This document shows positions 32,901 to 46,600 of a stretch of 64,000 nt of DNA, piece after piece; position 1 is the first letter of the stretch; the number at the start of each line of letters is the position of its first letter. A model generated the notes under the pieces. It was not told the origin of the DNA and ran no database searches. It was given only the letters and a program-made list of their open reading frames with translations. Position numbers and translations under genes: made by a program. Source of the DNA: Apostichopus japonicus (Eukaryota > Echinodermata > Holothuroidea > Aspidochirotida > Stichopodidae); contig NC_092583.1 of NCBI RefSeq assembly GCF_037975245.1, positions 6,297,264 to 6,361,263 on the forward strand. The letters are read 5' to 3'.

Positions 32901-35900
32901 CATAGCAAACAGCATTCAGAGTCAATTGATGTATACTTACACAAAAGTTACAATTAGCTTAATGAGGAATGTGTCAATTTAGGGGTATGAAAAACTTGAC
33001 ACAGCAGACATTTTGTGGTCAAATTCTGCTCAATTGTACGTTGCATGTGCACAGTGCATGTCCACACATATGCAGAACACATACAGTCGAGTGATTTGGA
33101 TTTTTCCTTGACAGACATCGTTGATCAAATCCTTAAGTGTGTCAATTATGAGCCCACCATGATACACTAGGCTACTGTGGAAGAAATTTTGTTTTCCCTA
33201 AAACTAAAAGATAAAGCAAAGTATTCCTGTGAAAATAATGATAGAAGGAACAGCTTGAATAAGTTTTAACAGTGTATTAACATGTTGAAGTACAGTAAGT
33301 AGTGACTGGCCTAACTTAGCCTAGGCCAGCAACTATTTCAATCTATATATGCGCAATAAGTAAAAACGATTTCAATACAGTTAATATAAGAACACTGTCA
33401 TAAACTTTGTTTGCATAGTAATGTATAGATTATGCATAGATGTAGCTACATTACTGTAAGTAACCTTAGAACTTTTCAACTGCATGGAATGCAATAATCC
33501 CCTTTATCACGCTTATTTCCATTTGTCTAGGAGTAGGATTGCAATGATTGTGATTATTGCGATGAACTGTTTATCTAAGGATGCGTTGCATGTAATGAAC
33601 AGTTTTAAGTGTATTTATCTCCGCAGAGGTGAGAAGTCATTTTTTGTTTCCCACAAGCATTAGCTGTAATTAATCCAAGTTAATGCTATTCATCTAGTTG
33701 CAAAAGAAATTCAATTGGCGTGAAATGACAAATCAGACATAAAAGTTCCAAAAGCTTGAACTGACAATCCTAAACGAGAGTTAATAACTCATAATGTCCT
33801 ATAAAATGTTAGGAAATACAAATGGCTTCTGTCTTCATTCAGTCAACATTACTCCATTTCGTGATGAGAGCGTGATGATGTAGCCAAATGTTATGGCTTT
33901 ATTCAGAACAATCCAGCATATTGCTATATACTAAAAGTAACATTACGAGTTCAGTTGAAATCGTTGCGTCATTAGAAAAGGCTTTTCCAGTTCTGCCAAA
34001 GATTACCTCACAAAGTCTCGTTTGATTTAGGCAAGACTAGTGCTGAAAGTCAACTCTTTATTTTGTAGTCGATTAATCGCATAGCTCTTCTCGCGATTAC
34101 TGTGATAACTTGGTTACAGTTATTACTTCACCACTGTCATTTTTACAATGCAGAAATACAGTCAGAACAAATCTTTCCATGGTGCACTGTTTTTATTTGT
34201 TCTTTCATGTCTTAACGTGTGGTGTCTAAATCATGATAAAACATCTACCAAACAAATACTATGAACAACTTTCAATGTATAACATTTCTTAAATCTTTCA
34301 TAGTAAGTCACAACTTTCGAATGAATCTACGAGGCTACTACAACTACTAATAATAAAAGCAAATGTGCAAACAATGAATAGATGTAACACCTTGTAGCGG
34401 TGTGATGATTAGTTTGCAAGAGTTTTCTGTAGAAGGACGTTCAACATGCTAGGCCTGGCTCTAGCCTAGCGCGAAGGCAGGTAAATTGATATTAAACTAC
34501 GCTGCTATCGAGACACTCGATCAGAAATCCGATAAATGTGATCCAGGCCAGTAATGAAGTAATTGTAACATATTTGAAGAAATGACAAATACTTTGGCAA
34601 TCGTAAAAGATTTATAGCTTACGAATTTGCGATTATGTGCAATGATCAAACATTGCTAGGACTGATTGTTGCACTGTAGTCTGTAGAACAATCGTATTAC
34701 TGACAAGTAAACGCATGAATCTGACCGGAGCAGGTGCTTGCCGATTTTGAGATAGATAGCATTGTGAGAACCTGTACTTTTGCAATATTTGCTGACAAAC
34801 TGCTTTAGTGTTGTTTTTGATAGGTTAGGCTATTTTTCAAAAGCAGTTTATGTGTAGTGCTAGTTTGTAGCGGAGTATTAAATCGCAACTTAGGTTTTGA
34901 GCGCGATTAATGGAACTTCCAAAGTGTAATCGCGACTTCTGGCGATTAATCGATTACAACTATCGGCATTAGGCAAGACCTAGACATGAATTTGACATAA
35001 CTGGTTTCCTTTTTTGCTCTACCGTTTTTATTAATTCGATAGTTGAGGGAGTAGCCACCTTTTGTAACACAATATATATGGCAAATTTAACCTATCATGG
35101 TAGTAGTATATGGCCTATACAGTGTTGTATCAAAAGTTTTCGAAATATTCTAATATGCTGTTCCAAGCCTTCTACATGTTCTTATTCACATATTGTAGAT
35201 TGTAAACATTGACAACTTAAACGTAAATTGTGTTAAATCTTACTGTAGTCACTGTATGGACATCCATCAATCTACTGTACTCTGTATGGCAACCGTATTA
35301 TGCACACTCACATTGTGTCCCCTGAGTTATGGAAGAAATCACTAAATGTCAGTACTGGTGAAAATTCTGAAACATTTGATCTTGCGACCCATGTGTAAAC
35401 AGTACTGGTAAATGTTCACAAACATGTTCACAACATGGTCCTGATGCTTTGAACAAATGGTAGAGCAAAGGAGATAATGTTTCATTTTTTTCTTTTCTAT
35501 AGGAAAGTGATACCATTTTTGAAGAAGCCTCAGACTATGAAAGTGCTGAAGATCAGGAACCATTGGAAGTATGTTTGTTACTGTTTGTTGTTGGTATTTT
35601 ATAAGTAATAGTAAGCTGAAGGCACCTTCTCTCATTGATCTTGATAAATCTTTGTTGCCCCAAATCCCTCACAATAGAACTCATTATTTGCATTTGTTCA
35701 TTTCAAATAATGCAGGCAAATTGATAATTATGTTTAAAGTACACAACATGGGTCAGTGGCAACATGCATTATTGTTTAATGCTTATTAAGTAACTATATT
35801 TATATAAATTGTATTTGTGTAAACAACTTTTATTTTGGATTATCACTAATACTCAGAAAATGGTAAAATATCAAACGACAGACATGTAAGCATAGTGCCT

Positions 35901-38900
35901 AGCTAACTGACAAGTATGGAGTGAAGATTGCCCCTATTTGTCACACTTCATTTTTAGATACAATGCCGAAGGCTCAGTATCCTTTGCAATTTTGTTGGCC
36001 TGTGTGCGTGCGTGTGTGGGTGGGTGCGTGTATGTGTATGTGACAGCTAACACGATATCTCAACAACCACAAGTTGAATCAATGTCATACTTGGTAGGTG
36101 GATGCCCCATCATGTTTAGATGTGCCGTATTGTTTTTGGTTCCCATCTCATGAATATGAATATGTGGGCATGACTTAACATAAAATTCTTAAAATGTCAA
36201 TACCTCTTCAACCCATGAAGTTCATACATGGTATGGGGATGTAACTATATAGTAAGTACTTGTTCTTTGCAACAACAAGTTTTAGGTCATTATTATTCAT
36301 GAGTGGGTGGTGCTTAATGGGAAATTTTCAAAAACAGCTTGTTAACACGATATCTGAACAAACACAAGTTGAATCAATATTATACTTGGTAGGTAGATGC
36401 CCTGTGATGAGTATTGTTTTGGTTTTCATCCATGAATGAATGGGCAGGCTGAATGTATAATTTGGATCATACTGGTAGGTATGTTGTTATGTACATCATA
36501 AGCACATTTTCATCATGTTTCCAACTTTCTGTCATAAGTATTCATCAACTGCAATATTAAGTTTGTCACACTTCATTCATACAATTAACAGTGTGTTTTT
36601 TGTGTGCATATCGTCATATATCTCTGAAATAGTATGTCTCATTAGCTTTACTGTATACATGTACTTGGATAATACAATGTGAGTATATAGATAAATGCTT
36701 ATGAGATCATAAAATACGATCTTGTTAATATTCATGCATGTATCTGTTTGTATACAGTTTGCATGTATCTGCACAATTTCATGAATATTAACATGTATGG
36801 CTTACCACACTATGAACATATTTGGGCAACGGAACCATTAAACGTTTTGTTTTCTGGTCTCAAGTATCAATAGTAGTAACTAATCCATACACAATGAAAA
36901 GTAGAGAAATCTTCTAAAACTATCTAAACGTAGAATAGTTTGAACTGTTCACACATTTTAACCAACAATATATCACTTGCATTCTAATTTCTCTGTTGTA
37001 GGTCTTGTAGTCTAGGGTGTTTTTATCAGTGTGTTAAATATTTGTGTTGTTCTCAGGGAGCACCTAAACAACGAAAGGAATTGGATGTACCACATCAACA
37101 GGAGTTTGACAATGCACAGGACATAAAGGAAACAGTTGAACTGGCAGAGAAAGTAGCTGCTTTGAATGTTAATTCTGAACCAGCAAATGAAGAGGCTGAC
37201 GAAAGGAAGGAATCCTTTGATGGTGACCAGCCAAACGGTGAGGGTCAGCAGTTTTAATTAGTTATTATTTCTTGTATTTAATAATATTGTCTATTTCTCA
37301 AAATTTAATATCCTAAAATGATCAACAATCCAAGAAGAAGGGTCAGTTTCATAAGTCATAATCTAGGTAACATTAGATCTCATTCCACAACGTCTCATAT
37401 CTTTCTGTTTAAGTTAGTATAATGGCACATGATTGAATTTGATTTGTATCAGCTAACTAAAGGACATGTGACACGGTATAGATCCCTCTCAAATTTATAC
37501 TAGTGATTCTTTGGAGGATAATCTAAGAATATAATATCATTTCGGATGAAAAAATGGCGTACTGTTAACTTATTAGCTTAATTAAGTGCCATTCACTACT
37601 CTGAAACGGCTGAATTTGTGACAAATATGCAAATGAGATGATGCAAAGAGAGGGAGTCATGGTATCCTAGCGACAAGTCAGGAAGAACAAAGCCACAGTG
37701 GACCTACAAACGTACGTTTGTGTGTGAGACGCGCATTGTACATACACAGTTTACTACATTTATTACTATTACTATTAATATCAGTTCATCAGTTTGCAGG
37801 CTAGGCCTCCAACAACTTTTTTTATTTCTGTCTACAAATGTGTAGGACAACAACTACGTACACTAGCCTACATAGGCATCGCGCTTAGGGGCGATATGAG
37901 CTTTTGTTTCACATGTCCTATAACACAAACCTACTGTAGTGTGTATCCAGGCTCACCAGGTAATCTACAACATTGTATAGGTTGATGAGTGTAGATCATT
38001 ATCAGGTGTTCCATTCCTATTAGTTTTCGAGATGTATAATATATTCTGTTAAGTGAAGATTATCTCATTATGAATTGGATTTCAGTTTTGTTAGTAAATG
38101 TGTTATGATTTAGTTTATTGCTGTGTCTTTCAGTTTGGACAATTTAAGTATATACCTCTTACAGGCATTGTTTATCAATAAAGTATGCAACCATATTCTG
38201 TAAAGCTGTTTATAGGTTTTAAAGAGATTCATTTTCATCTAATAATTTAGAATCTTTCAAATTGTAGTCAACAATTATATGTACCATCATTCTAATTCAG
38301 AATTTTTTTGTTTTGTTTTAAGAGCATAAAGAAGAATCCCTTGTTGAGAATCAAGAAATTCAGTCTCAACCAGATGTGAATGTTGAAGGTGAAGATGTTG
38401 AAGGTGAAGATGTTGAAGGTGAAGATGTTGAAGGTGAAGATGTTGAAGGTGAAGATGTTGAAGGTGAAGATGTTGAAGGTGAAGATGTTGAAGGTGAAGA
38501 TGTTGAAGGTGAAGATGTTGAAGGTGGAGATGTTGAAGATGCTGAAGATGGAGATGAGCAATCTGAGAATGAGGAAACGGATGATGCCTTGGAGGAAAAA
38601 AGAGGAAGTGGAGATGGACAGGTATTCTATTAGGTTACTCTGTTAAGTAATGTAGAAACATACACATCAATGTAGTCATAGCAGATGCTTTAACAAAACT
38701 TTTTTACTTGGTAGCCCCAATTTCCACCTTCATCATCTTAGCGACCCTGCAGTGGTGGAGGTAGTTGCATGGCGTCTAAGGAGGATGAGTTTTAACCCTT
38801 TCATATTTTGTGATATGATTAATGGTACTTAGGTGAAAAATGGTGTTATATTGTGCAACTTTTGAAATAATGTATGTTTAAGGTTTTCAACTTTTTTTTT

Positions 38901-41900
38901 TAACAAAACATTGAAAATTGTCTCTTCTCTTTATTCTAACAATAAAATAATTGAATTAGATTTCACTGAATATGCGCTTCCAGTCTATTCTTGTGACTTT
39001 GTTTGTTTATCATTTATATGTCTATTTTATGTAATTCTATCTACATTCTCATCAAAGATAGGATTTGAATAAAAGGTGCTTTGGGAAAATGTATGTCACA
39101 TGGTAGACAACCTTTAGCATTGATGGGGAAATATTTAAAGTAACTTGTAATTGCTTTGAAATGAAAGTTAGTGTGATTTAAGTTGTTCTGTTCATCACAT
39201 CTAAAGTTTAAGTATCTGCTAAAATTGTATTTTTGTGATTAATTTTCACAAGGAGGAACCAGCTGAGGGAGAAGTTGAATTGGACGATGATGAAGACTTA
39301 AAGAATCCAGCATACATACCAAGAAGGGGAGCTTACTATCAGCATGATGTACGCAATGATGATCAGAAGGGTGACAAGAGGTGAGGGACAGCTCAACATC
39401 ATAACTTGAGTTAGGATTAGATGTTACTTAGAACAAGTTAAGAAATAAACTTGAATTCTGAATGCATTATTGATAATGAGTTTCAAATATTTTGACTGTA
39501 AGTGGCAAACAATACTTCCATGCTCATAAGCACAACAATGACAACTATCCAGACATTCTGTAGTGTCCTCAGTCCTCCAGACGTACAATGCTAAATGTAT
39601 GTCAAAGTTCAGTAGAATTATTTACATGAAGATGGTTTGAGTTGATACTTGGCACAATGGTAACACTCAAGACAGTGATGGTTTCTTGTGTTTTGGAAGT
39701 GGGTTGCATGCACATTAATGATTGGTAACACTTAATGAAGAAGTGTAATGCAATCCTAACCATATGGCATATTAACCTGTATTTGGTATGGACATGAAGA
39801 TGGACCCTTGAAATGTTTTCAGTTTCATTTTCTGTTGCTGATTAATTATTCATGAGGGATAGCTGCATATGAGATTTAGCTAAACTGAACTTGTAAACAC
39901 AGAAATATAAAGAACCAAAATTCAGTATGTGTTGATACTTGGCACAATCATACCCTATGGCTCAGTGATGGGTTCCTATTGTGTTTGATTCATGGACACA
40001 GAAGGAATCTATGCAGTGGTGATGGTGTGCATGTGACACTTGCTCGTAAACACCATAACTCAAAAAGTTTATGGTGGATTAACTTCTGTGGATCTGTCCT
40101 ATTCAGCAAAAGAACCTTATTCTTTTCTGTGAAGTTCAATGGTCATTTGGGGTTGACAGAGCTCAAAGTCTGAAAATTTTAAACATGATAACTAAAAGGA
40201 ACATCTTTGTTGAACTTCATACTTTGTATGTAGATCCATCTTGGTGAGTACAAGAACCCTATTGAAATTAGTAGAGGTCAAAAGTCATTGGTGGTCAACA
40301 TAAGTCAAAGTCTGTAAACCTTGAAAACATGATAACTCAAAAATTAAGCTACAATTAATATGTGAGTTCTATCATGCTATGATTTTCAACCATACATAGA
40401 ACCATAGTCATTCAGGATACAAAATCTGCTTCAAATAGTTCATATTCTTGTGTTGGGTGCCTTTAAGTGGCCCTTATCAGTTTTCACACCATGAGCTTCA
40501 AGGGTCAACAGGTTATCTCAAATGGCCTCAAAATTGGCCATTTCTCTGTGATTTATACTAGTAGACTTTGGCTTTGGCAGTTACTTGTGAAACATTTCAC
40601 AGTGTATAAACAATGTCATGTAACTCTCATTCGTTAATAACAATTATTAATTGGATGGTTGTTAGCAGAGCTGATTTGCTATCTCAAAATTGGTTAAAGA
40701 AAATGTCTATTGCTTGTACATCTATGTGTTTATATTTCATCTAGGAAGATCTTTCTTTCTGGCTATTGAAACATTTTGGAATGAAAATTGTACACTGTAA
40801 AACCCTTACCAGTGATATAATCAATTGATGCCCACCAGTGAATGCTGCAACTAAGAGATGGACATCTCTGATCTTTCTGGTTCTCACTTAATTCTTGGAC
40901 AAATTTAACTCACTTGCTTTACTTAACTCAGATATGTGGACTTTTTAGCAAATTATATGGCAAGAAATCACAAAGCCAAATGGCTTTCTGGTTGATATGA
41001 ATGAGTGGGCTAAGGTGAGAAAATCTCTAAAGAAAAAATCAATTCCTCCAAAAATGTATGTGATAATGACTTCTCCTTTGGTATAGACATTATGGTCCAT
41101 CACTGAATGTGTAGTCATTGTCTTGACTGTGCAATAATATTACCATTCTAAAATGTGAGTCACTTTTGTCAAAGGCAAAAACGGGATCGGAGACTGTGGA
41201 AAGAAGATGGCAATAAATGGCTCCATGATAAGTTTGATGAAGAGGAACAAGGTCCTAAATCTTGCTATGAATTGATGAATTACCATGGATTTGACGTTAG
41301 AGATCCAACTCAGCAAGACAGGGTGGATAGTTTTCAACATAGAAGAGGAAGAGGAAGGGGAACTAGAGGTGGAGGTAGGAGACCTGATGGAGTTGCAAGA
41401 GGGAGAGGGTGAGTAGAATGCTGCACACATTTACCTAAACACTTATTACATGGTGCTACTAATGCTATTATTTATATTCATCTATCATACATGCTTTGAT
41501 CATGCTGAGAATGTTACTACTTTGAGAAGACAAAGCACAGGTGACTGACTTTGCATGATCAGTGCTGCTGTGAAATATGTCATGATTCTCTAGAATATGA
41601 ACAGCTTTGGTACTCCTGCTCAAACTTTGTGTAGGACTGCTAGGATGGATACACACTTCACTTGTTATCTGACGTTTCTGACAGGTGTTAATGTACTGTT
41701 TATCTTTAAGGAGAGGGAGGAGGTTGCAGGAACCACTGGTTGAAGATGGAGGTGGTGGTGGTGATCAACGAGGACAAGAGAGATTTTATAGGAATTTCAA
41801 ACCCACACGAACAAATTACAGAGAGGAACAAGACTTCCCTGAGTTACCATCTGTAGGAGATGGAGATCAGAGACATTCACCAAAGTCTGAATCAGTTAGA

Positions 41901-43602
41901 AGCTATGCAGAGAGAGCAAGAGGGCAAAGATATAAAAACCAACCAGAAACAGAAGTTGAAGGAGTCAGAATAACCTATCAAAGTGAAAAAACATATTATG
42001 AAAAGGATAGTGTAGGCCATAGAGAAGAGAGCTACAGAAATGTAACTGCAGACTACAGATATAAACCTTCAGTGAATCGATCTGTGAATGCACACGCTTA
42101 CCGTCATACTGAAACGCAGGACAGTGAAAGTGATCAGAACATGAGGCCAAGAGTAAGCAAAGACTTGAGTTTTGGAGATCCAAAGCAGTTTTATCAATTG
42201 GAATTTGTGAACAGAAATTATCAAAATGAGACAGACAATAAGAGTAAAGTTTCACAAACTCAGGAGGATGATAAAAATGAAGAGATCAATAGTAAATTAT
42301 CAGAACCTGAACTTAAAGAGGGTTCGAGAAAAGCTTACTCTAGTGAAAGACATCAGCGATCAAGACCTTTGCAAGATCCTAGTGCATTACCTGAAAGCTC
42401 ACCTACAGAAGCTGATAGTAAAGATGACATCAAGCCTCTCCTGAACATCCATAATCTCAAGATTCAAGTAAAGGGATCAGAAAGATTGGTTCAGTATCGG
42501 GATAATGAAGACCAGGAAGAAGAAGATGGTGATACTTTACCTGAAGGTAACAAATGTCTCTCAAACACTCACTTAGGAGAATATTATGTAATGACTCAAC
42601 AGTTTGAGTACAATAATAATTAGCATCTGCTGTAATCAGTTTTCAAAGTGAAGACTTTACCACGCCCATGCATCAGTTGCTTTTGGAGGGGGAGGGGCTT
42701 TAAGGGGAGGGGGATGGCGCTTAAGGGGCAGACAAAGAGGGCATATAGCATTACATATGTATTAAGAAAGGATATGTCTTTCGTCAAGGTATTGATTCCA
42801 GGCCGTAACAACATATAGATTAGACTGCAATAAATGCCTACTTATTTTTATTTTGAAGTCTCTCTTCATAAACTAGTTTGCTATGATAAAATCCAAAACA
42901 TACTTTGGAAATCACTCTGTCTCTTAAAAGTGCTTCATCCGTAAGCAGTGTATTATCATAACTAAATACCTTTCCAAACATGTACTGTACATGTATGTTG
43001 ACTCTAAGTAAAATTCTTCACCCACTAGAGAACTTCTCTGATGGGAGATGTGCGAAACTAATAGACCTGAAATAAACCTTCAAAATACTCAGAGCATGTA
43101 TATTGCTACTCCAAATTCCTTAGACTAATTAAAACTGATCTTTTGGAGTAAATCACTTGAATTAAGATGAGTGTATTGTATCGATTATAGGGTTTTAGCT
43201 CCAATAATTCATATCTGATATAAGTCACAACACTATATTTATTGACTCAAGATTTAATTGGGTAAATGGCTCAAAATATTATTTATGGCATGGTTAGGAT
43301 TGTTAGAAACAGGGCCTAGCAAAAGAGGCTGTTGCAATATTTTGGACAGTCTGAAGAAAACAAATCTGTGGGGGGTGGAGCGGGAGGGGGTTAGGGGGCT
43401 ATGCTCAAATTGTATTTTCTATCAACCTGTAAAAACAGATACGCTGACAGTTTGGCGTAGTGAATTGTGTAGTAGTAGGGTTATTTCCACAAATTGTGAA
43501 AGCACGCAAGTGTACAATTTCTGTCAACAGTTGCATTCTGAATCATTGTATTGCTATTTTTGGTTCCTTGCTGAAAGCAAAGGAACCTATGTATTCAGGT
43601 TG

Positions 43603-43646
<44 letters not shown>

Positions 43647-46600
43647 CGCTTAAGCTTGTATGCACGATAACTCAACAAGGGATTGACTGATCATGATCAA
43701 ACTTGGTGGGTGGGTGGCCCATAGTGAGTAGATGAACCCTATTGTTTTTGGTGCCCACAAAGGTCACCAAAGGTCAGTTATGGTCCAAAATCCCAAAATA
43801 CTAAAACTGCAATAACTCCCAGTGCCAATGTGCGACAAGGTTGATATTTTAGGACAAGTTGTGAACTGGTTAGGGCAATATTTTGAAACATAACGGTCAT
43901 GTGATCTGAGGTCACCAAAGGTCAATTAATGTTAAAAAACTAGTATTTTTGCGATAACTTGAGAACGAATTGTCCGTTAGGGTTGGGAGTTGCTTCAGTG
44001 TAATCCAATTGTCGACCCACATCTGGGTGACCCTTGACCTCAATTTGACCTCTGGTGACCTTTTCATGTTTTGGGGATTTTTACAGTTTCGATGCTATTT
44101 TCAGATGTCAAAGGTACCTTCCGATCATAAATATCGATAGGTTGACCCCCGTGTGACCTTTGTGTGCGAACTTATATGGGGTCAAAGTTTTCGGTCGGAG
44201 TTAGGATGGCTGTACAGACTGTCGTGTTGATTTTTGGAATCAGCAGATCAAACTACATTTGAAACCAAGGTCAAAAGGTCAAAGGTCACATTAGAAAAAA
44301 TGTGCTTAGTTTGGGAGAAAACGGGCGAAAAAGAAAATGTTTGGTTTTGATGCTAGATTTGGATATCAAAGGTACCTTCCGATCAAAAATGTCAATGGGT
44401 TGACACCCGGGTGACCTTTGTGTGTAAAGTTATACAAGGTCAAAGTTAATTTTCAGACATTTAATGCAATAACTCCCAGGGCCAAGGTGTAACAAGGTTG
44501 ATATTTTGGGACAAGTTGCAAATGGTATAGAGGAATATTTTTAAACTTAACGGTAATGTGATCCGAGGTCATCAAAGGTCAATTAATGTTAAAAAACTAG
44601 TATTTTCGGTGAGAAAATGGGCAAAGAAAAAAATGTTTGAATTTTTACAGTTTTGATGCTATATTCACGTCTCACCAGTCAAAAATGTCAATAGGTTTAC
44701 CCCAGGTGACCTTTGTGTGTGAAGTTTTATGAGGTCAAAGTAAATTTTCAGACATTTAATGCAATAATTCCCAGTTCCAAGATGTGACACGGTTGATATT
44801 TTGGGACAAGTTGCAAATGGTATAGGGGAATATTTTGAAACTTAACGGTCATGTGATCCGAGGTCACCAAAGGTCAATTAAAGATAAAAAAACTAGTATT
44901 TTTGCGATAACTTGAGAACGAATTGTCCGTTAGGGTTGGGAGTTGCTTCAATTTAATCCAATTGTCGACCCACATCTGGGTGACCCTTGACCTCAATTTG
45001 ACCTCTGGTGACCTTTTCATGTTTTGGGGATTTTTACAGTTTCGATGCTATTTTCAGATGTCAAAGGTACCTTCTGATCATAAATGTCAATGGGTTGACC
45101 CCCGTGTGACCTTTGTGTGCGGAGTTATACGAGGTCAAAGTTAATTTTAAGACATTTAATGCAATAACTCTCAGTTCCAAGGTGTGACACGGTTGATATT
45201 TTGGGACAAGTTGCAAATGGTATAGGGGAATATTTTGAAACTTAACGGTCATGTGATCCGAGGTCACCAAAGGTCATTTAATGATAAAAAACTAGTATTT
45301 TTGTGATAACTTGAGAACGAACTGTCCGTTAAGGTTGAGAGTTGCTTCAATGTAATCCAGTTGTCGACCCGCATCTGGGTGACCCTTGACCTCAATTTGA
45401 CCTCTGGTGACCTTTTTGTGTTTTGGGGATTTTTACAGTTTCGATGCTATTTTCAGATGTCAAAGGTGCCTTCTGATCATAAATGACAATAGGTTGACCC
45501 CAATGTGACCTTCGTGTGCGAAGTTATACGAGGTCAAAGTTAAAAAATATTAATGAGGTCACGGGTCAAACGTGAAAAACTCCCAAGTTGCAATAACTTG
45601 GCTACTATTTATTGGAATTTCGTCAAACTTGGTATGATGATATTGGTAGATAGTCTCCACACACTGATGTGTGTTGCAATTGATATCATGCATGTTTATA
45701 AGGGGGGGGGGGCTAGCATTATTTCGTTATGAAAAGTTTGTATGCACAATAACTCAACAAGGGAATGACCAATCATTACCATACTTGGTGAGTGGGTGGC
45801 CCATAGTAAGTAGATTAACCCTGTTGATGTTGGTGCTCATTTCATGAATATTAATGAGGTCATGGGGTCAAATGTGAAATACTCCAAATTGCAATTACTT
45901 GGCTACTATTACTAGTCGGAATTTCGTCAAACTTGGTATGATGATAATGGTAGATAGTCTTCACACACTGAGGTGTGTTGCAATTGATATCAGGGCTTAG
46001 CATTACTTTGGCAACAAAAGTTTGTGAGCATAAATTACTGTTGTTGTATTAGGGCTTTGTTAGAAATTTCCCTATGAATGGAACTAATGAACAGCAGCAA
46101 GGAACCATGAAATGTTTTCATTCTGGTTAAAACAATGGCTAACTTTCCTTCTCCTTGATATAAGCATTTCTTATGAAACGAACCATAAATTTGCTGACAT
46201 GACTAATCTTTTATTTCATAGATAATGAGGATGAAGAAGGAGAAGAGCAAAGAATGGATAAGCGAGAGGTAGGAAGGGCTCTTTGTGGTTACGTGTCTTT
46301 GGCAGGCAAATAATGTTTGCATTCAAGCCAGCCTGTGTGTGTGTCTCTGTGTGTACAGTATATAGCAGTATGTGTGAACACAATATCTCAAGACGAGTGA
46401 GTTCCCTTACTCTCCTTGTGATGTGGTACATTGGAATGTTAGCTTGGCTTCCACCAGTGTTCTCTTATTTCTAATATTATGGCTTTCACCAGTGTTCTGG
46501 TATTTCTAATGTTGTATTGGAAGGGGTTAGTTGTCTTGTATATAAGCATGGTATCTTGTGGGTAAGTTTTTCTAGAGTATAGTATGTGTAAATTATCCTG

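Larger units (their letters stand above)
30007..35502. other. CASC3 intron 1, packed with DNA transposons
   Basis: A 5.5-kb intron that holds a 2.3-kb inverted-repeat transposon with a hAT-type element inside it, a probable MITE at 32600-33155 and a hAT-type MITE at 34038-34971. I see no coding sequence in the remainder. Confidence 0.75.

Noticed and set aside
38292-38561. Open frame on the minus strand with repeated FNIFT units
   Set aside because: It is the antisense reading of the CASC3 coding minisatellite; the plus-strand frame joins in phase with its neighbours and matches the family.
41140-42255. Minus-strand ORFs over CASC3 exons 6 and 7
   Set aside because: Antisense shadows of purine-rich coding exons.
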